Shown here in pieces: positions 1 through 12,485 of a DNA stretch of 64,000 nucleotides. The DNA is from Raphanus sativus (taxonomy: Eukaryota; Streptophyta; Magnoliopsida; Brassicales; Brassicaceae). The notes below the pieces were generated by a model that was not told the origin of the DNA, did not search any database, and was given only the letters and a program-made list of their open reading frames with translations. The DNA lies in NCBI RefSeq assembly GCF_000801105.2, contig NC_079514.1, forward strand, positions 9,176,001 through 9,240,000, read 5' to 3'. How positions within the stretch are numbered: position 1 is the first letter of the stretch; each line of letters opens with the position of its first letter. A program made the translations under genes and the position numbers.

Positions 1-869
1 CTCCGCCGTGATCGTCCTCCTCTTGGTTTCCTTTTCATGCTTCACTTCTTCAGGTAAATCTTTGAATTTGAAGAAGATGATCTCTCTCCTTCTACACGTT
101 CCCCTTCATTTCTCTGTAAATCTCTGAATATAAGTCTTTGTGTGTATCTGATCTGCAGAAGCTCTCACAAGCAACAAGGGAAACATCACAATCAAATGGG
201 ATCTCATGAGCTGGACACCTGATGGCTACGTTGTAAGTCAACCATCATAACTACTTCTTGTCTCACCAAACACACAGAGATATGTTTTCTTGAATAAACG
301 AACCTTTGTTTTCCTCAGGCTGTGGTAACAGCTTACAACTATCAGAAACAACGTTCCATTGGTTCACCTGGATGGAAAATGAGCTGGAGATGGACCAGAA
401 AAGAGGTGATCTGGAGCATGGTCGGTGCCCAAACCACAAAGGAAGGAGATTGTTCCATGTTCAATGAAAACATCCCTCATTCCTGCACTAGTAAACCAAC
501 AGTCGTAGACTTGCCTCTTAAGACTCCTTACAATCAGCAGATCGCTAACTGCTGCAAAGGCGGTGTCTTGAAACCCGGTTTAGAAAGTGCATTCCAGATA
601 TCCGTTGGTAATGCTGGTGACTCGGTTAAGACTGTTCGGATGCCGGTTAATTTCGTGTTCACAGCACCTAAACAACAGTATATTTGTAGACCGACTAAGA
701 ACGTTAGACCGACCAGGTTTATATCCGCTGACAAAAGGAGAATGACCACAGCTCTGAGTAAGTTTCCCAACAGATACAAATCTACAGTTCTGATTGTTGT
801 GCTCACTTCCTTTGTTTCTGTTGTGCAGTGACCTGGAACATTACTTGCGTCTTCCACAAGGCAACATAA
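1..869 (+). CDS. COBL5: COBRA-like protein, short COBL5 type; 5' end outside the window
   Basis: Exons seen: 1-53 (partial), 159-232, 319-757, 829-869; all introns are GT-AG. The visible first exon encodes a hydrophobic stretch (SAVIVLLLVSFSCF), the end of a secretion signal. Exon 2 carries the COBRA-family hallmark ITIKWDLMSWTPDGYV. Exon 3 has GWKMSWRW, EVIWSMVGAQTT, GDCS and NQQIANCCKGG. The protein stops at TAA 867-869, just after TWNITC. Full COBRA proteins continue for about 240 residues with a CCVS motif and a GPI-anchor tail, and both are missing here. From memory, Arabidopsis COBL5 is likewise a short protein of about 200 aa, so this is probably the natural form and not a fresh truncation. 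COBRA proteins act at the cell surface in cellulose deposition; a short secreted member without an anchor has uncertain function. The gene converges on CstF50, with 134 bp between stop codons. An AATAAA-like signal lies at 960-966. Confidence 0.88.
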
Positions 870-1003
870 ACACATCAAATCTCTAAAAGAACAATCTCAT
901 AAGGAAATCTACTTCCAGTATTTATTTTGTTTTGTATTTTCATGTAAGGTTTATGTTCTTAATAAAATTGGAAAAACACTTGTTTGATTGGTTATTGTCT
1001 CTT

Positions 1004-3448
1004 CTAAACGGATTCCTTCCAGAACCGAACTGATCTATCTGTTGTTCCACAAGTAACAAAAACTGATTCAACCGGTGAGTGCTCGATCCACCGTGGTACA
1101 CCGTTATGGTTTGAAGGCCACTTTGCCACTTTCTCTGCGGTTCTTGCATCCCACGTAACCACCTCATTGTTTCCTTCATCTATTGAGACTACAAACTCTT
1201 CTGTGTCATTAAAGATTGCCTGCGTTAACCACAACAACGTAGACCGTTCAGAATAAGGACCAAGTTGTTCTGAGAGGTTGAGAAAAAACATCACCTGCGA
1301 CCGCAGTTTTAACCTCTTTGCTCCAATGTATTCCTTGACCATTCGACCAGAAGCTATTTCCCACAACTTAACCGTAGAATCCTTACCGGACGAGAGAACA
1401 AACCTAACAAAAAGAACCATGGGATCAATCAATTGTTCTGTCTGAGAAGAATGAAATGAACAAATCCTTTCTACCTTTGATCTCTGGTGAATACTGCGCT
1501 AGTGACCTCTGCTTTTCCATGTGCACTGCTAATGGAGCGTACACACTTTGAGCTGACCCCATCAAAGAGTCGTATAGCTCCATCCTTTGAGGCTGTAACG
1601 TAGACGGATCCGGTTGAAGAATACCGCACCTGAGGAAACCAAGAATCTCGCAGTTGAATCCATGATCAATGACAGGTAGAGAGCCTTACTTTCAGAAGAT
1701 GTGAAGTACCTGATTAATGGCTCCATTTACTCCACTGTCTGGGAAATTCGAAGGAAGGAAGCATTGATAAGTGTTTACATCGTACAGATGTGGAACCGCA
1801 TGATCAGTTCCTGCAAAAAGCAAAGATCTCAGTTTCAACATCATTGTCTGAGTTCAAAGGGAAAAAAGTTTTATAAGATGGTCTCTACAATAGAAGAATC
1901 TTCTGAAAGATTTTTACCTGCAAGAAGAAACTCTCCAGAAGGATGAAAAGACACAGAGCGCACGTTATGTGTATCCTGCAGGATTTAAGAGTTACCAATT
2001 CAATGACATGGCGTGTTTTCTCACAATGTAGCTAAGTAGAAGCTGATAACAACCATGAGCTCTACCTGAAAAACTTTAAATGCTCTTTTAGCTGTCGTTT
2101 TGGAGAAGTCGAAGAACCTGCCAGAGACGCAAATAAAAGAGGTGAACACGCAATTTTATAGTAATCACTGTGAGAACTCATTCAAGTAGAGAACATAAGA
2201 TACTTTATACAGTTGTCTTTAGCACTGGATACTAGGATTGTGCTCCGAGGGTGGAAATCAAGATCGTTTATTGGCTGCAAATGATTTTTCATAAGAGTAA
2301 GAGACACAAACAAATCAACAAGTTTGTGTGGCGTAAAAAATTAACGGTTAAGGCTTACTTCAGCATGATCATAAAAACTACGTATTAATGGTCGAGCTTG
2401 AGTATCTCCTGAAAGCATCTGTTTCACTTTTGGCACCTAAAAAAAACACAACAAGGAATATCCAAAGAAGTATCAAATTCTTGATGATGCTCAAGGGGAA
2501 CAAAAAAGTTTCCAGGTGGTTTTTAGTTACCTCAAAGAGCTTAATTGATGTGTCTGCACCGCCGGTTGCGAAAAACATTCCATCAGAACTAAATCTTGCA
2601 CACCTAACGACGCTCTAACAAAATGCATAAGCTTATTTCAGCCTAATATTCAAACTGCTCAGAGAAGAATAATTTATACCAAGTTGGTTTCATACAGACA
2701 TGAATAATGCATTTATGTGTATATACCTTGTGCTCTGATAGCTGCTTTGATTCATGCTTTGGGAGAGTTTTTGATGAGCCCTTTACATGAGTAACACTAG
2801 TTGGGAAAAAAAGTCCAAACATTTAAGTTAGATGATAAGTTGTTGTGATTCCATCTCTGAAGTAACATAGAAATGATAAAAAAGGATAAGACCTGAAGTC
2901 AATAGAAGCTGTCCGAGGAGTAACAATTGATCCATAAGAAGTGGGTGATGAAGAAACACCTCTCAGTGACCCGTTGTTCTCCGCCGCAAGACCCTGTTCT
3001 CATGGTCATTAAAACAACATATGTGGAAAAGAGAGGGAACCATAAAAAAAAAAGGAATAACCTTTGCAACAAGCTCGAGGAGACGGTTCGGAGAAGCCTC
3101 AACATTCAATGGTGTCATGGTTGCTGAAGCAACAGCACTTGCAACCTTAAAAAAAAAGTTCAAAACTTTAACCATTTTAACAGTAATGAAAAATACCCAA
3201 ATTTGAGCACTTTAACTAGATTTTCAAATCCAAACGAATCAAAGTTCAACCTTTCAACACTAAAAAAGAACCCAAATTGAGAAGCTGTATGTAGTAGTTA
3301 GTAGACGGATTCGAATGAGGGGAAAGAGAGAACCGAGACATGCCTGTGAGAGATTGTGGTGACGGAGATGAGCGACGATGAGGGCATTGAGCTGCCTCAA
3401 GATGTTTCCTTCTTGCAGAGCTTGCTCTAAACTACCACTATTCTCCAT
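1004..3448 (-). CDS. CSTF50: Cleavage stimulation factor subunit 50 (WD40 protein)
   Basis: Thirteen exons read on the minus strand: 3344-3448, 3062-3145, 2893-2993, 2727-2796, 2531-2614, 2359-2436, 2204-2274, 2066-2117, 1918-1975, 1710-1810, 1475-1629, 1295-1403 and 1004-1219. Together they give 1284 nt, an uninterrupted 427-aa protein; the recalled Arabidopsis length is about 429. It starts MENSGSLEQALQEGN and ends RFWKESV before TAG. The N-terminal helix-rich segment (about 1-60) corresponds to the CstF50 homodimerisation region. From about residue 110 onward come WD40 blades, for example FFATGGADTSIKLFE, LDFHPRSTILVSS, VSFHPSGEFLL, VYVTASKDGAIRLFDG and FVLSSGKDSTVKLWE. In the nucleus CstF50 is part of the CstF complex, which recognises the downstream element during pre-mRNA cleavage and polyadenylation. 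Intron 1 appears to use a GC donor (3342-3343). The gene diverges from the kinesin with 548 bp between start codons. Confidence 0.93.
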
Positions 3449-3996
3449 CTTTCTCAAGCTCGAAACTAGAGTTAGCTATGTTGTCTGAGCTTCCTGTTAA
3501 GTGTGTTAAACCTTCCGTCTACCTCGCCCTCACTTACAGTTTCAGACAAAGGCCTAATGTGAGCCTAATGGGCTTATACAAGGACCGAATATCAATCTAC
3601 TGGGCCTTTAAAATTTCGAGTGGTCACGTGCTATATGCTCACGTGCGTAACGGTCGGCAAAGAGTTTTTGAATTTGGACTTGAGGCGCGGTATTCCACCC
3701 GAAACAGAAATATATTTTTAATTTTTAGTTTTTGCCTTTTTTTCTATTATTCGTTTCTCTCTCTACCTCTCTCTCTCTCTTATAAAACTTCTCTCTCCTC
3801 ACTGTCTCTCTCTCGTTTCAAATTTCGAATCCCTCTCCTCCACAGGTTTCGCATATCGCGAACATTCTTCTGAGCTTGAAAAAATTTCCCCAGCTCTCGC
3901 CCTTCCTGGATCGGATCTGCTTTTCCGTGGTGTCGATTGGGTGGTTCTGCTAGATCCGTAACGGAGGGTTTTGCTGCGTTGTGAGCTGAGGAGGAG
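3449..3996. promoter_or_regulatory. Divergent promoter between CstF50 and kinesin-4
   Basis: This 548-bp interval separates two start codons facing away from each other and must hold both 5' leaders and promoters. Visible candidate sites: two CACGTG G-boxes at 3625-3630 and 3640-3645, a TGGGCC site II-like element at 3601-3606, and an AACGG core at 3649-3653. AACGG is the core of the mitosis-specific activator motif bound by three-repeat MYB factors in G2/M genes, which would suit a kinesin expressed in dividing cells. A CT-rich run at about 3750-3815 probably belongs to the kinesin leader. The sites are seen in the sequence; their use is inferred. Confidence 0.6.
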
Positions 3997-6900
3997 ATGG
4001 AGGCCGCAGAGTGCGTCAAGGTCGCCGTCAACATTCGGCCTTTGATTACCCCCGAGCTTCTTAACGGATGCACCGATTGCATCACCGTTGTGCCCAAGGA
4101 GCCTCAGGTAACGCATCTTATGGGGGCGTGATTTGATTCCCATTTTGAAAATGGCTTATAATAATAATTGGGGATTTAGGGATAACTCAGTTTTATCAAA
4201 TGAATCGTGTTCAATTCACGGATCTATTGATAATTGTAGGTTCAACAACTCTTTTTTTTTTATTTGCTCTCTCTTTTGATTATTGGACAGGTTCATATCG
4301 GTTCACACACCTTTACATACGACTTCGTATTTGGGAATGCGGGCTTGCCGTGTTTGGAGATCTACGACCATTGTTGTGCTCCTCTTGTGGATGCACTGTT
4401 TAGAGGATATAATGCTACGGTTCTTGCCTATGGCCAGGTTTGATTCAGATTCTCGTTTAATGCAGTTTCTTTAGAGCGATTGAAATTCATTGTTTGTTGT
4501 TGTTGTTTATTGTAGACTGGTTCAGGTAAAACGTATACGATGGGAACTAACTATAGTGGAGATGGGATGAACTGTGGCATTATACCCAAGGTGATGGAAG
4601 ATATATTTAGAAGAGTGGAGACGACCAAAGATTCGACCGAGTTATTGATACGGGTGTCTTTTATTGAGGTAAGAGCATCTATCAGGTCTGATTTTTTTTA
4701 TGTTTGCATTCAATTCTAATGCTTTACCTTCAAAGTGCAGATATTTAAGGAAGAAGTGTTTGATTTGCTTGACTCGAATTCGTCTGCCCTCCTGAAGAAT
4801 GATGGTGCGGTTCAGGCAAAGCACGTTGCCCTCTCGAGAGCTCCGATTCAGATCAGGGAAACTGCTACTGGAGGAATCACTTTGGCTGGTGTTACTGAGG
4901 CGGAAGTGAAGACAAAAGAGGAGATGGGTTCGTATCTAGCTCGAGGATCTTTGTCTCGTGCTACTGGCAGCACCAACATGAATAGCCAATCAAGGTGAAA
5001 TCTATTAACTTTACATGTTTACAGTAGATTTCTTTCATGTTTCTTCAAATTTGCTAATGTAACTTCTTTTTTTTCTTCTTTTAGTCGGTCTCATGCAATC
5101 TTCACAATCACTCTGGAACAAAAGAAAATTTCCAGTAGTTCTTCCACAACAGCTGAAGATGCGGGTGAAGATATACTCTGTGCGAAGCTTCATTTGGTCG
5201 ACCTAGCTGGGTCAGAACGTGCAAAACGAACGGGAGCCGATGGCATGCGCTTGAAAGAAGGTTATCTATCTCACACCTTTCTTTTCGTTCTACATTACTC
5301 TTCTTTATTCTGTAAAGAGAGAGAAATTATTAAGCTGGGAGTTTTGTCTACTGTACGTTTTTACAGGAATCCACATCAACAAAGGTCTACTTGCTCTAGG
5401 AAATGTAATAAGTGCATTAGGAGATGAGAGAAAGAGAAAGGAAGGAGGTCATGTTCCTTACCGCGACAGCAAGTTAACTCGCTTGCTTCAGGTACCAAGG
5501 CTTTTTGTATTTTTTCTACAACACCTTGTCAATCAAACTTAATGTCACGACTATATTAACCGTACTAACTTGTAATGTAGGATTCCCTTGGTGGCAATAG
5601 TAAAACAGTGATGATTGGTATGATTTTCAATTCTTTTAGCTTTTTGATCAATCATTTTTTATTCATACCTAATTTAATAACGCAAGTAATGATGCAGCGT
5701 GTGTAAGTCCAGCGGATACAAATGCTGAGGAGACACTTAATACACTAAAATATGCTAATCGTGCACGCAATATTCAGAATAAAGCAGTGGTATGTATTTC
5801 TTACTAGATATTTCTATGTTTTCATTTACACTTTATGACCTTACCGTTTTTCCATTTTTTCAAATGATTAGATCAATCGAGACCCAGCAGCCGCACAAAT
5901 GCAAAGAATGCGGAGCCAAATTGAGCAGCTGCAGACAGAACTCTTGTTTTATCGAGGTGACAGTAGTTCTTTTGATGAGCTGCAGGTAAAATCTGAACAA
6001 AGAAAAAAATTTACATTTGAGGCTAGCCTCATGATTTCACTAATTAAACCTATATATAACCTTTGTTAGATCCTCAAACATAAAGTATCATTGCTTGAGA
6101 CAAGCAACCGTGAGCTACAAAATGAACTTCAAGAACGGAGAGTAGCTTGTGAGCATTTCTCGAAGAGTGCTTATGATGCTCAGGTTTCTCTTCTATTCTC
6201 ATTGTTTGTGATGGATCAGCTCATTTGAGATCTAGCACTTAACACTTGGTTTTCTTCTATCTAGGTGGAGAAGGACAAACTTATAATGAAAATCGAATCT
6301 GTTCGCAATGGTAAATCCTTGGATGAGATTGAATCGTGCCAAGATGAGGTGGGGTGTCCTTCATAATTCCTTAGTTAAAGTCTATGACCAAGTGAGACTT
6401 TTTTGGCTAAAGTGCTTATTTTTCCAGGACGTTGGTTTGATCAACAAGTACGTTTCAAAAATCCAAGAGCTGGAAGGAGAGTTATTGCATGTCAGAAGCT
6501 TAAAGAAAGTCAGTAACTACCAATATTCTGAGTCTGTTGATTCCCATGAAGATGGGCCCCGTTCGAGTAATGTCTTGTTCCCCTCATCCAATGAGTCGTC
6601 AGATTGTGAAGATAAAGTGATTGATGTCACAGGTTGGAAAATTTACTAATGTTTTACCATTTTTGCTTTAATAGAAAGAAGCAGTTGCCTCTGACTTCTA
6701 TATGCATATTCTTAAATTGATAAACACAAATTCTTTATTTAATGCCGGATGCTATGCTAAGCTGTGTTCATTTGTTTACATTGATGACAATGATTTGCAG
6801 TGTGTGCAGATGAGGTTGAATTTCAAGAAAAGGAGCTTGAACATTGCTCACTTCAAGAAAAGTTGGATATGGAGCTAAAGGAATTAGATAAGAGACTTGA

Positions 6901-9900
6901 AGAAAAGGAGGTACTATTTTCCATTTCTGGAAGGTTCTCCTGTTAGTATTTTTTCTCCTTTTATCACTTTATATGCATTAATATTTAAAATTCACTCATG
7001 AAGGCTGAAATGAAGCGTTATTCAAGTGGCGGTACATCTGTTCTCAAACAGCATTATGAGAAAAAGGTCCATGAGCTAGAACAAGAAAAAAGAGCATTGC
7101 AGGTCAGTGTTACGTGGTCTATATTGTATTTTGATGAAGTTTATGAACTCGGATTTTGATTAAATGATGTATGGATTGGCAGAGAGAAATTGAAGGTTTG
7201 AGACAGAACCTTGCTAGCATACCATCTGCCCCAGGCGATGGTGCCCAAAAACTGAAGGAATCTTATCTTCAGAAACTAAACACGCTTGAAACCCAGGTAA
7301 TTTACCTTTTGGTTTATCAGCTATACTCGTCAGTATGGTTTTTCATGATGCATCGTTTTTATAGGTTTCTGATTTGAAGAAGAAACAAGATGCACAAGCG
7401 CAACTCTTAAGGCAAAAGCAGAAAAGTGATGATGCAGCAAGAAAACTTCAAGATGAAATACACAGAATTAAGTCCCAAAAGGTGTTCTTTCTTCCAGCGA
7501 TCTTCATTTTAATACACTGTAACATACTGCTCATGATGTTTGCTTCTATTGAACTTTTCAGGTGCAATTGCAGCAAAAGATTAAGCAAGAATCAGAACAG
7601 TTCAGGGCCTGGAAGGCCTCAAGAGAGAAGGAAGTTATGCAGGTATATTTTGATCACTTTGAGGCGTACTTGATTGATAAGTGTGTCATGTTCTCAATCA
7701 TTAGTCACCTCTATTCAAATACGACATGTGCTTGTAGAAAGTCTTGTTGTAGTTTGGAAGACATTTTGACTTGGTTATTCAGAAATCTCATGTGTGTACT
7801 CAACCGCTCTTTATATTGTATTTTAAAATTTGACCAGCTCAAAAAAGAGGGAAGGAGAAATGAGTATGAGATGCACAAGCTCATGGCTCTGAATCAAAAA
7901 CAGAAGCTGGTGAGCACATATTTATACACTTTCAGACAAATAATCTCAATCTTTTCTATTATTATGGCTGCTCAGTCTTCTGTGGTTTTAACAGGTTTTG
8001 CAAAGAAAGACAGAAGAGGCATCTCAGGCGACAAAAAGACTCAAAGAGCTTTTAGAAAATCGAAAGGCGTCTTCGCGGGAGATATTGAGTGAGGATTTCT
8101 CTGTAACATACTTTAGTACAATCAGTTTTATTTTTGTTGGTATAAATTACTAACTGCGTATCCTACTCTACATGCAGGTGGTGCAAGTGCTAATGGTCCA
8201 GGAACTCAGGTAAAACCCGCCAACTTATATAAAATCATGCTTTTTTTCCCAGTTACTGACTAGATTTGGAGAGTTTGGTGAATGTGATGGTTGGTTTATA
8301 AATGCAACTTTCTAATGATTCATCTGCAGGCATTGATGCAAGCAATTGAGCATGAGATTGAAGTCACGGTTCGGGTTCACGAAGTGCGTTCTGAGTACGA
8401 GAGGCAAATGGAAGAGTATGTGATTGATTATTGCTTGTTTTATATCTTCTTCCGAAATATTGAAGTTCCTATAAAAAATTCTTATATAACCCCTGTCTAT
8501 AAATTCAGGAGAGCAAGAATGGCGAAGGAAGTTGCAAGGCTAAGGGAAGAAAACGAGTTGCTCAAGAATGCCAAGATAAGGTGGGTGGTGATTTTGCATA
8601 AACCAGTACCAGTTCTTTATTGAAAAAATAGTAAACAGTTTACTTCTGCTGTAACCAAAGCAGCGTGCATGATGATACCATGTCTCCGGGAGCAAGAAAC
8701 TCAAGGATTTTTGCACTGGAGAATATGCTTGCGACCTCTTCAAACACTCTCGTTTCCATGGCATCACAATTGTCCGAAGCAGAGGAACGCGAGCGTGTGT
8801 TTGGTGGAAAAGGAAGGTGGAACCAAGTTCGAACATTAGGTGAAGCAAAGAGTATCATGAACTATTTGTTCAATTTGGCATCAAGTGCGAGGTAAGATCT
8901 CAATTAAGACTTTTTTGAAAGATCATATTCAAAATGTGACTCCTAACTCATTCTCAATTCTTATACCTGTCCATTGTTTAACTTAAAGGTGTCTTGCTCG
9001 AGATAGAGAATCAGACTGCCGAGAAAAAGATGTCTTAATAAGAGACCTGAAAGAAAAAATAGTGAAGTTTAGCAGTTTTGTTAGATACTTGGAGATCCAA
9101 AAAGCAGACCTCACGCATCAGGTGAAGGCGGCACAGGTTAGTAAAAATAGCTTCTACTTCTCTTGTCTTTATCTGATATAGCTAGTGTCAGTCACTTATC
9201 CTCTGAAATTTTGCATGGGTTCCATTTTGCAGGCTTCTGAATTGATCAAAAGGTCTGCAGAGGAGAATCTAAACAGCGAGCACAGCTTGAAAAAACAGGA
9301 AGCCAGGAACTCGGTTATAGTTCATGAGGACATGGACACCTCAGATTCTGATGAGTCGGACCATGAACGGGAAGATCCAGATCTCGATGATGAATGGAAG
9401 CCTGAACAGGAATCAGAGCGTGAGTCGGAAGCGGAATCAGTTATAAGACTGAACAGAAAACGTAACTTCAAAGTAGGAAGACGTCGCTCTAGTGTGGTGC
9501 CCAGGCGTTCATATGAAGAGAATTCGGAATCTCCTTCAGACGAGGCAGAGAAATCCATGCCAACATCTGATGTGTGCTGCACTTGCAGTAAGAGCTCTTC
9601 TTGCAAGACGATGAAATGTCAGTGTCGAGCTACAAAGGGATCTTGTGGTCCATCATGCGGTTGTTCTTCAGTTAAATGTTCCAACAGGAACGCAGAAGCA
9701 AAGCAGAACAACTCCACCTCGCCATTAGAGCACAGTGACAACTCTCAGGAAGAACAACAACAAGTCCTTGCTTCACGTGGAGCTTTGCTGCTGCAAAACG
9801 CTCTTGCTGACAAGCCAGTGGAGGAGACTAATGGAGAAGGAACCAGAATAAGAAGAAAACCTCTGTCAGACATAGGAAACACGACGGTAACATTTTCTAG

Positions 9901-10310
9901 ACTTTTTCATTGTACTTGATCGTTTCTCCGTTTCTGTGTAATGGAAAGAGATCATTCATTACTTCGATTATATTTTATTACAGGGTAAAACAAATGTTCC
10001 AAAGCCAGTGAAAAGAATGAAATGGAAGAAGCCTCTGCTTAAGCTTGTTGTAGATCAACCACCACCAACAACAACAACACCAACTTCATCTCAGGAGCCG
10101 AGCGACTCGGGAGAGGCAAATGATACCAAACTGAAGCTACCGAGGTCGATAAGATCGACTAAAGGCAGCAACATGCTGAGAGAAAGAAACGCCGAGCAAA
10201 GCGGTGGTGAATCAGAAGTTGGTAATGGTGGTTTTGTGCAGAGCAGTTCTAGTGGGCCAAGTGGAAGTAGAACTTCAGATGAAAAAGAGAACCACACTCG
10301 TCGGATCTAA
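3997..10310 (+). CDS. KIN4C: Kinesin-4 family motor protein, KIN4C type
   Basis: Twenty-six exons: 3997-4107, 4291-4437, 4516-4668, 4741-4994, 5085-5260, 5367-5491, 5581-5617, 5698-5789, 5872-5985, 6070-6183, 6265-6348, 6428-6632, 6801-6910, 7004-7102, 7183-7296, 7365-7481, 7562-7642, 7838-7909, 7995-8088, 8178-8209, 8330-8415, 8509-8580, 8661-8891, 8989-9136, 9233-9886 and 9984-10310. They sum to 3849 nt, 1282 aa, all in phase with GT-AG introns. An N-terminal motor domain (about 8-365) has the P-loop GQTGSGKT at 85-92, switch I SSRSHA at 221-226 and switch II DLAGSE at 261-266. Long coiled-coil segments follow to about residue 900. Near the C-terminus a cysteine cluster (1071-1105: CCTC, CQC, CGPSCGC) matches the Cys-rich motif of kinesin-4/chromokinesins. 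The tail is basic and low-complexity. Plant kinesin-4 motors move toward microtubule plus ends; the FRA1 relatives affect cell-wall deposition. The symbol follows synteny with At5g60930, from memory. Confidence 0.93.
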
Positions 10311-11484
10311 CCAGGAAAACAGAGACGTTGCTTGATTTTTTTTCTTATTATTGTTCAGTGATCTTTATTTTGGTGTGTTAGACTAGTCGGAAAACATGTT
10401 CTACATGTATGCATATGCGAATACTTAAAGTTGTGACATGACTAAACACAACTCGGTTTGGTTTGGTTTTACTGTCTTTATTTCGGATATTTTAAAGTCA
10501 AATCAGAACCAAACCGAATGTAGTTTGATTTATTGTCGGAGTAAATGCTGATTAGTATTGTGTTAGTTCTTGATAGTGTCGGCAATAAAACAAATGAATG
10601 AGGAGGAGGAAGAACTAATGAATCACAATACTATACTGCTACCAGTATGAAATTATATAAGCCAAGGCTTATTAATAGTCTCTCTTTCTCCAGTGTGCAT
10701 TGACGACGGGTCATTTGTTGTGATCCATTGTTGATGATTGACTCAAATGACGTTAAGCTTGGTTTGTACCTGTGATGCCAATTAAATAAATACAAAATGT
10801 CGTTTCCAAATTGGTTAGCACTCGTCGTGATAGATCGAAATGTTGTTCTATGTCACTCGCTTTGCTTGTTTCCACTCCATGATTGCTGCTTTGATTTGTT
10901 TTGCATTCTTCCAACAACATGCATGATTTTGATTTCAGATGGTGTGGCATAGCAAAATCATTGGAATAAATATCTCAAAAGTGTCTTTATTTTGGAATAA
11001 GCTGATTAGTAAGTATTGGTTAAAGTCTTCATAGTGTCGGCAAAATAGAAACTTTTATTTCTCTGCGTAATAAGGTATTTCAATCAAATAAATAAATGAA
11101 CGAGAAGAACTAACGAATCAATATCATACTACTACCTGTACGAAATTAAGTAAGCCAAAACTTAGTAATACTCTTAAATCTTTTTCATAATATTGACAAA
11201 GTTTTATACTAACCCTTTATATTTTATACAACGACGGCTTAGTCCTGATGATTATTAGCTTTTTAAATCTCGAGAACCACAAGTAAATAAACGTGAATAA
11301 TCTCCACCGACAGCCTAAAACAGTGTAAATCCGCCCACGTTCCCTCTTAAAGCTGTCGTCTCCGGTAATAATTTTCTGGTATTAAACTAACTTCCGTTGA
11401 CAATTACAAAAACGCCCCTTTCTCTTTTATAGAACTCATATATGTATAATTGTAGAGCTTTGAATCAAGTAATTCAAAAAAAAA
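10311..11484. other. Kinesin 3' flank with a degenerate direct duplication
   Basis: No gene seen. The first part should hold the kinesin 3' UTR. Two related stretches, about 10546-10690 and 11000-11176, share a block order (GATTAGTA, ATAGTGTCGGCAA, AACTAAYGAATCA, then a TAAGCCAA block), so an older direct duplication of about 150 bp sits here. The rest is AT-rich with no coding signal. Confidence 0.45.
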
Positions 11485-11489
11485 ATATT

Positions 11490-11656
11490 TGTTATAAATA
11501 TTGTAGTGATGTCCATATGGAAAGTCCTAGATATACTTGTTCCCCACTCCAAGTTAAGCTTTGTCTCCAAGCTATTGTATCCTATATAAGGAGATCATTA
11601 TTCATGGAATAAGACACACCAATTCCTCTCTTCTCTTCTCTTCTTTACTTACAACA
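11490..11656 (+). repeat. 5' LTR of gag-only Copia element 1
   Basis: A 167-bp LTR starting TGTTATAAAT and ending ACTTACAACA. TATATAAGG near position 11585 is a plausible TATA box for the element transcript. The LTR shows no difference by eye from 17676-17842. Directly downstream, CGTTATCAGCACGAGACTC is where the primer-binding site should lie, but I could not assign the tRNA. Confidence 0.93.
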
Positions 11657-12195
11657 CGTTATCAGCACGAGACTCTAAACCATAGCTAAAATCCAGCGAC
11701 CACAAAAACTCTAATTTCAGCCGCAACTTTAAACCGTCATATCTCCCTAACCGTAAGGATCCAGACGACGAGTAATATATCAAATTGAAGCTCTTGACAA
11801 GACGAATCCAGAGCCGCAGACCACGCATCAATCCGACTCCAGACGCGCCGTCACCTCCCAGTGCAAGCCGCGCCGTCAAAGATCATCCAAAACCCTAATA
11901 GCCGCCAACTCCTTATCTCTCTTAATTTCGATTTCTATTGTTCTTAGATCTCATACTAATCCAACTTTGAAACTTTCATTGTTGATTGTTTAAGGTTTCT
12001 AAAAGAGGAACCAAGGAGAAAAGATCGGCAAAGATTAAGGTAAGATCTCAAGAACCCTAATCTTTACTTGTGGTTCAAGCAATTCGGATTTCAAACTTCT
12101 CTTCATCTTAAATCCGATTTAAAAATTTTGCGATTTGATTTGGTTGATTTTAGTTCTGTTTATTTTAAAATCAAAACCCTAAACCCTTAATAGTT

Positions 12196-12473
12196 TTACA
12201 TGACTTTAGTTTTGTATGGACAACAAGTGATACCCCTTTAAGGATGACACGCTATATGTCCAAACAAAATTTAAGGTCAATGTTTAACCTAATCCTAAAA
12301 ACAGATTTGAATTTTAAACCCTAATCCTTAAAGTTTAAATCTGATTTTAAGAAACCCTAAATCCTAAAATATAAAGCATGTGATTACATGACTTTCGTTT
12401 TGTATGGACAACAAGTGATACCCCTTTAAGGATGACACGCTATATGTCCAAACAAAACATAAGGTTAATGTTT
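12196..12473 (+). repeat. Direct repeat of about 90 bp, each copy containing a 12-bp stem
   Basis: Copy one is about 12196-12285 and copy two about 12384-12473, nearly identical over about 75 bp (TTACATGACTTT to CCAAACAAAA). Each copy folds: in copy one TTTTGT A TGGACA (12210-12222) pairs with TGTCCA A ACAAAA (12257-12269), giving 12 pairs with one A-A mismatch. Confidence 0.75.
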
Positions 12474-12485
12474 TCCACATCTTTT

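Noticed and set aside
534..878. 114-aa minus-strand ORF
   Set aside because: Antisense shadow of the COBRA-like exon; no domain.
3780..4143. Two minus-strand ORFs of 105 and 114 aa
   Set aside because: They run antisense to the kinesin leader and first exon; low-complexity and unsupported.
7562..8092. 176-aa ORF in the kinesin gene
   Set aside because: It joins an exon to intron sequence; the true exons are 7562-7642, 7838-7909 and 7995-8088.
11657..11680. Assigning the primer tRNA for Copia element 1
   Set aside because: The sequence after the LTR does not match the initiator Met site TGGTATCAGAGC, and I could not place another tRNA with confidence.
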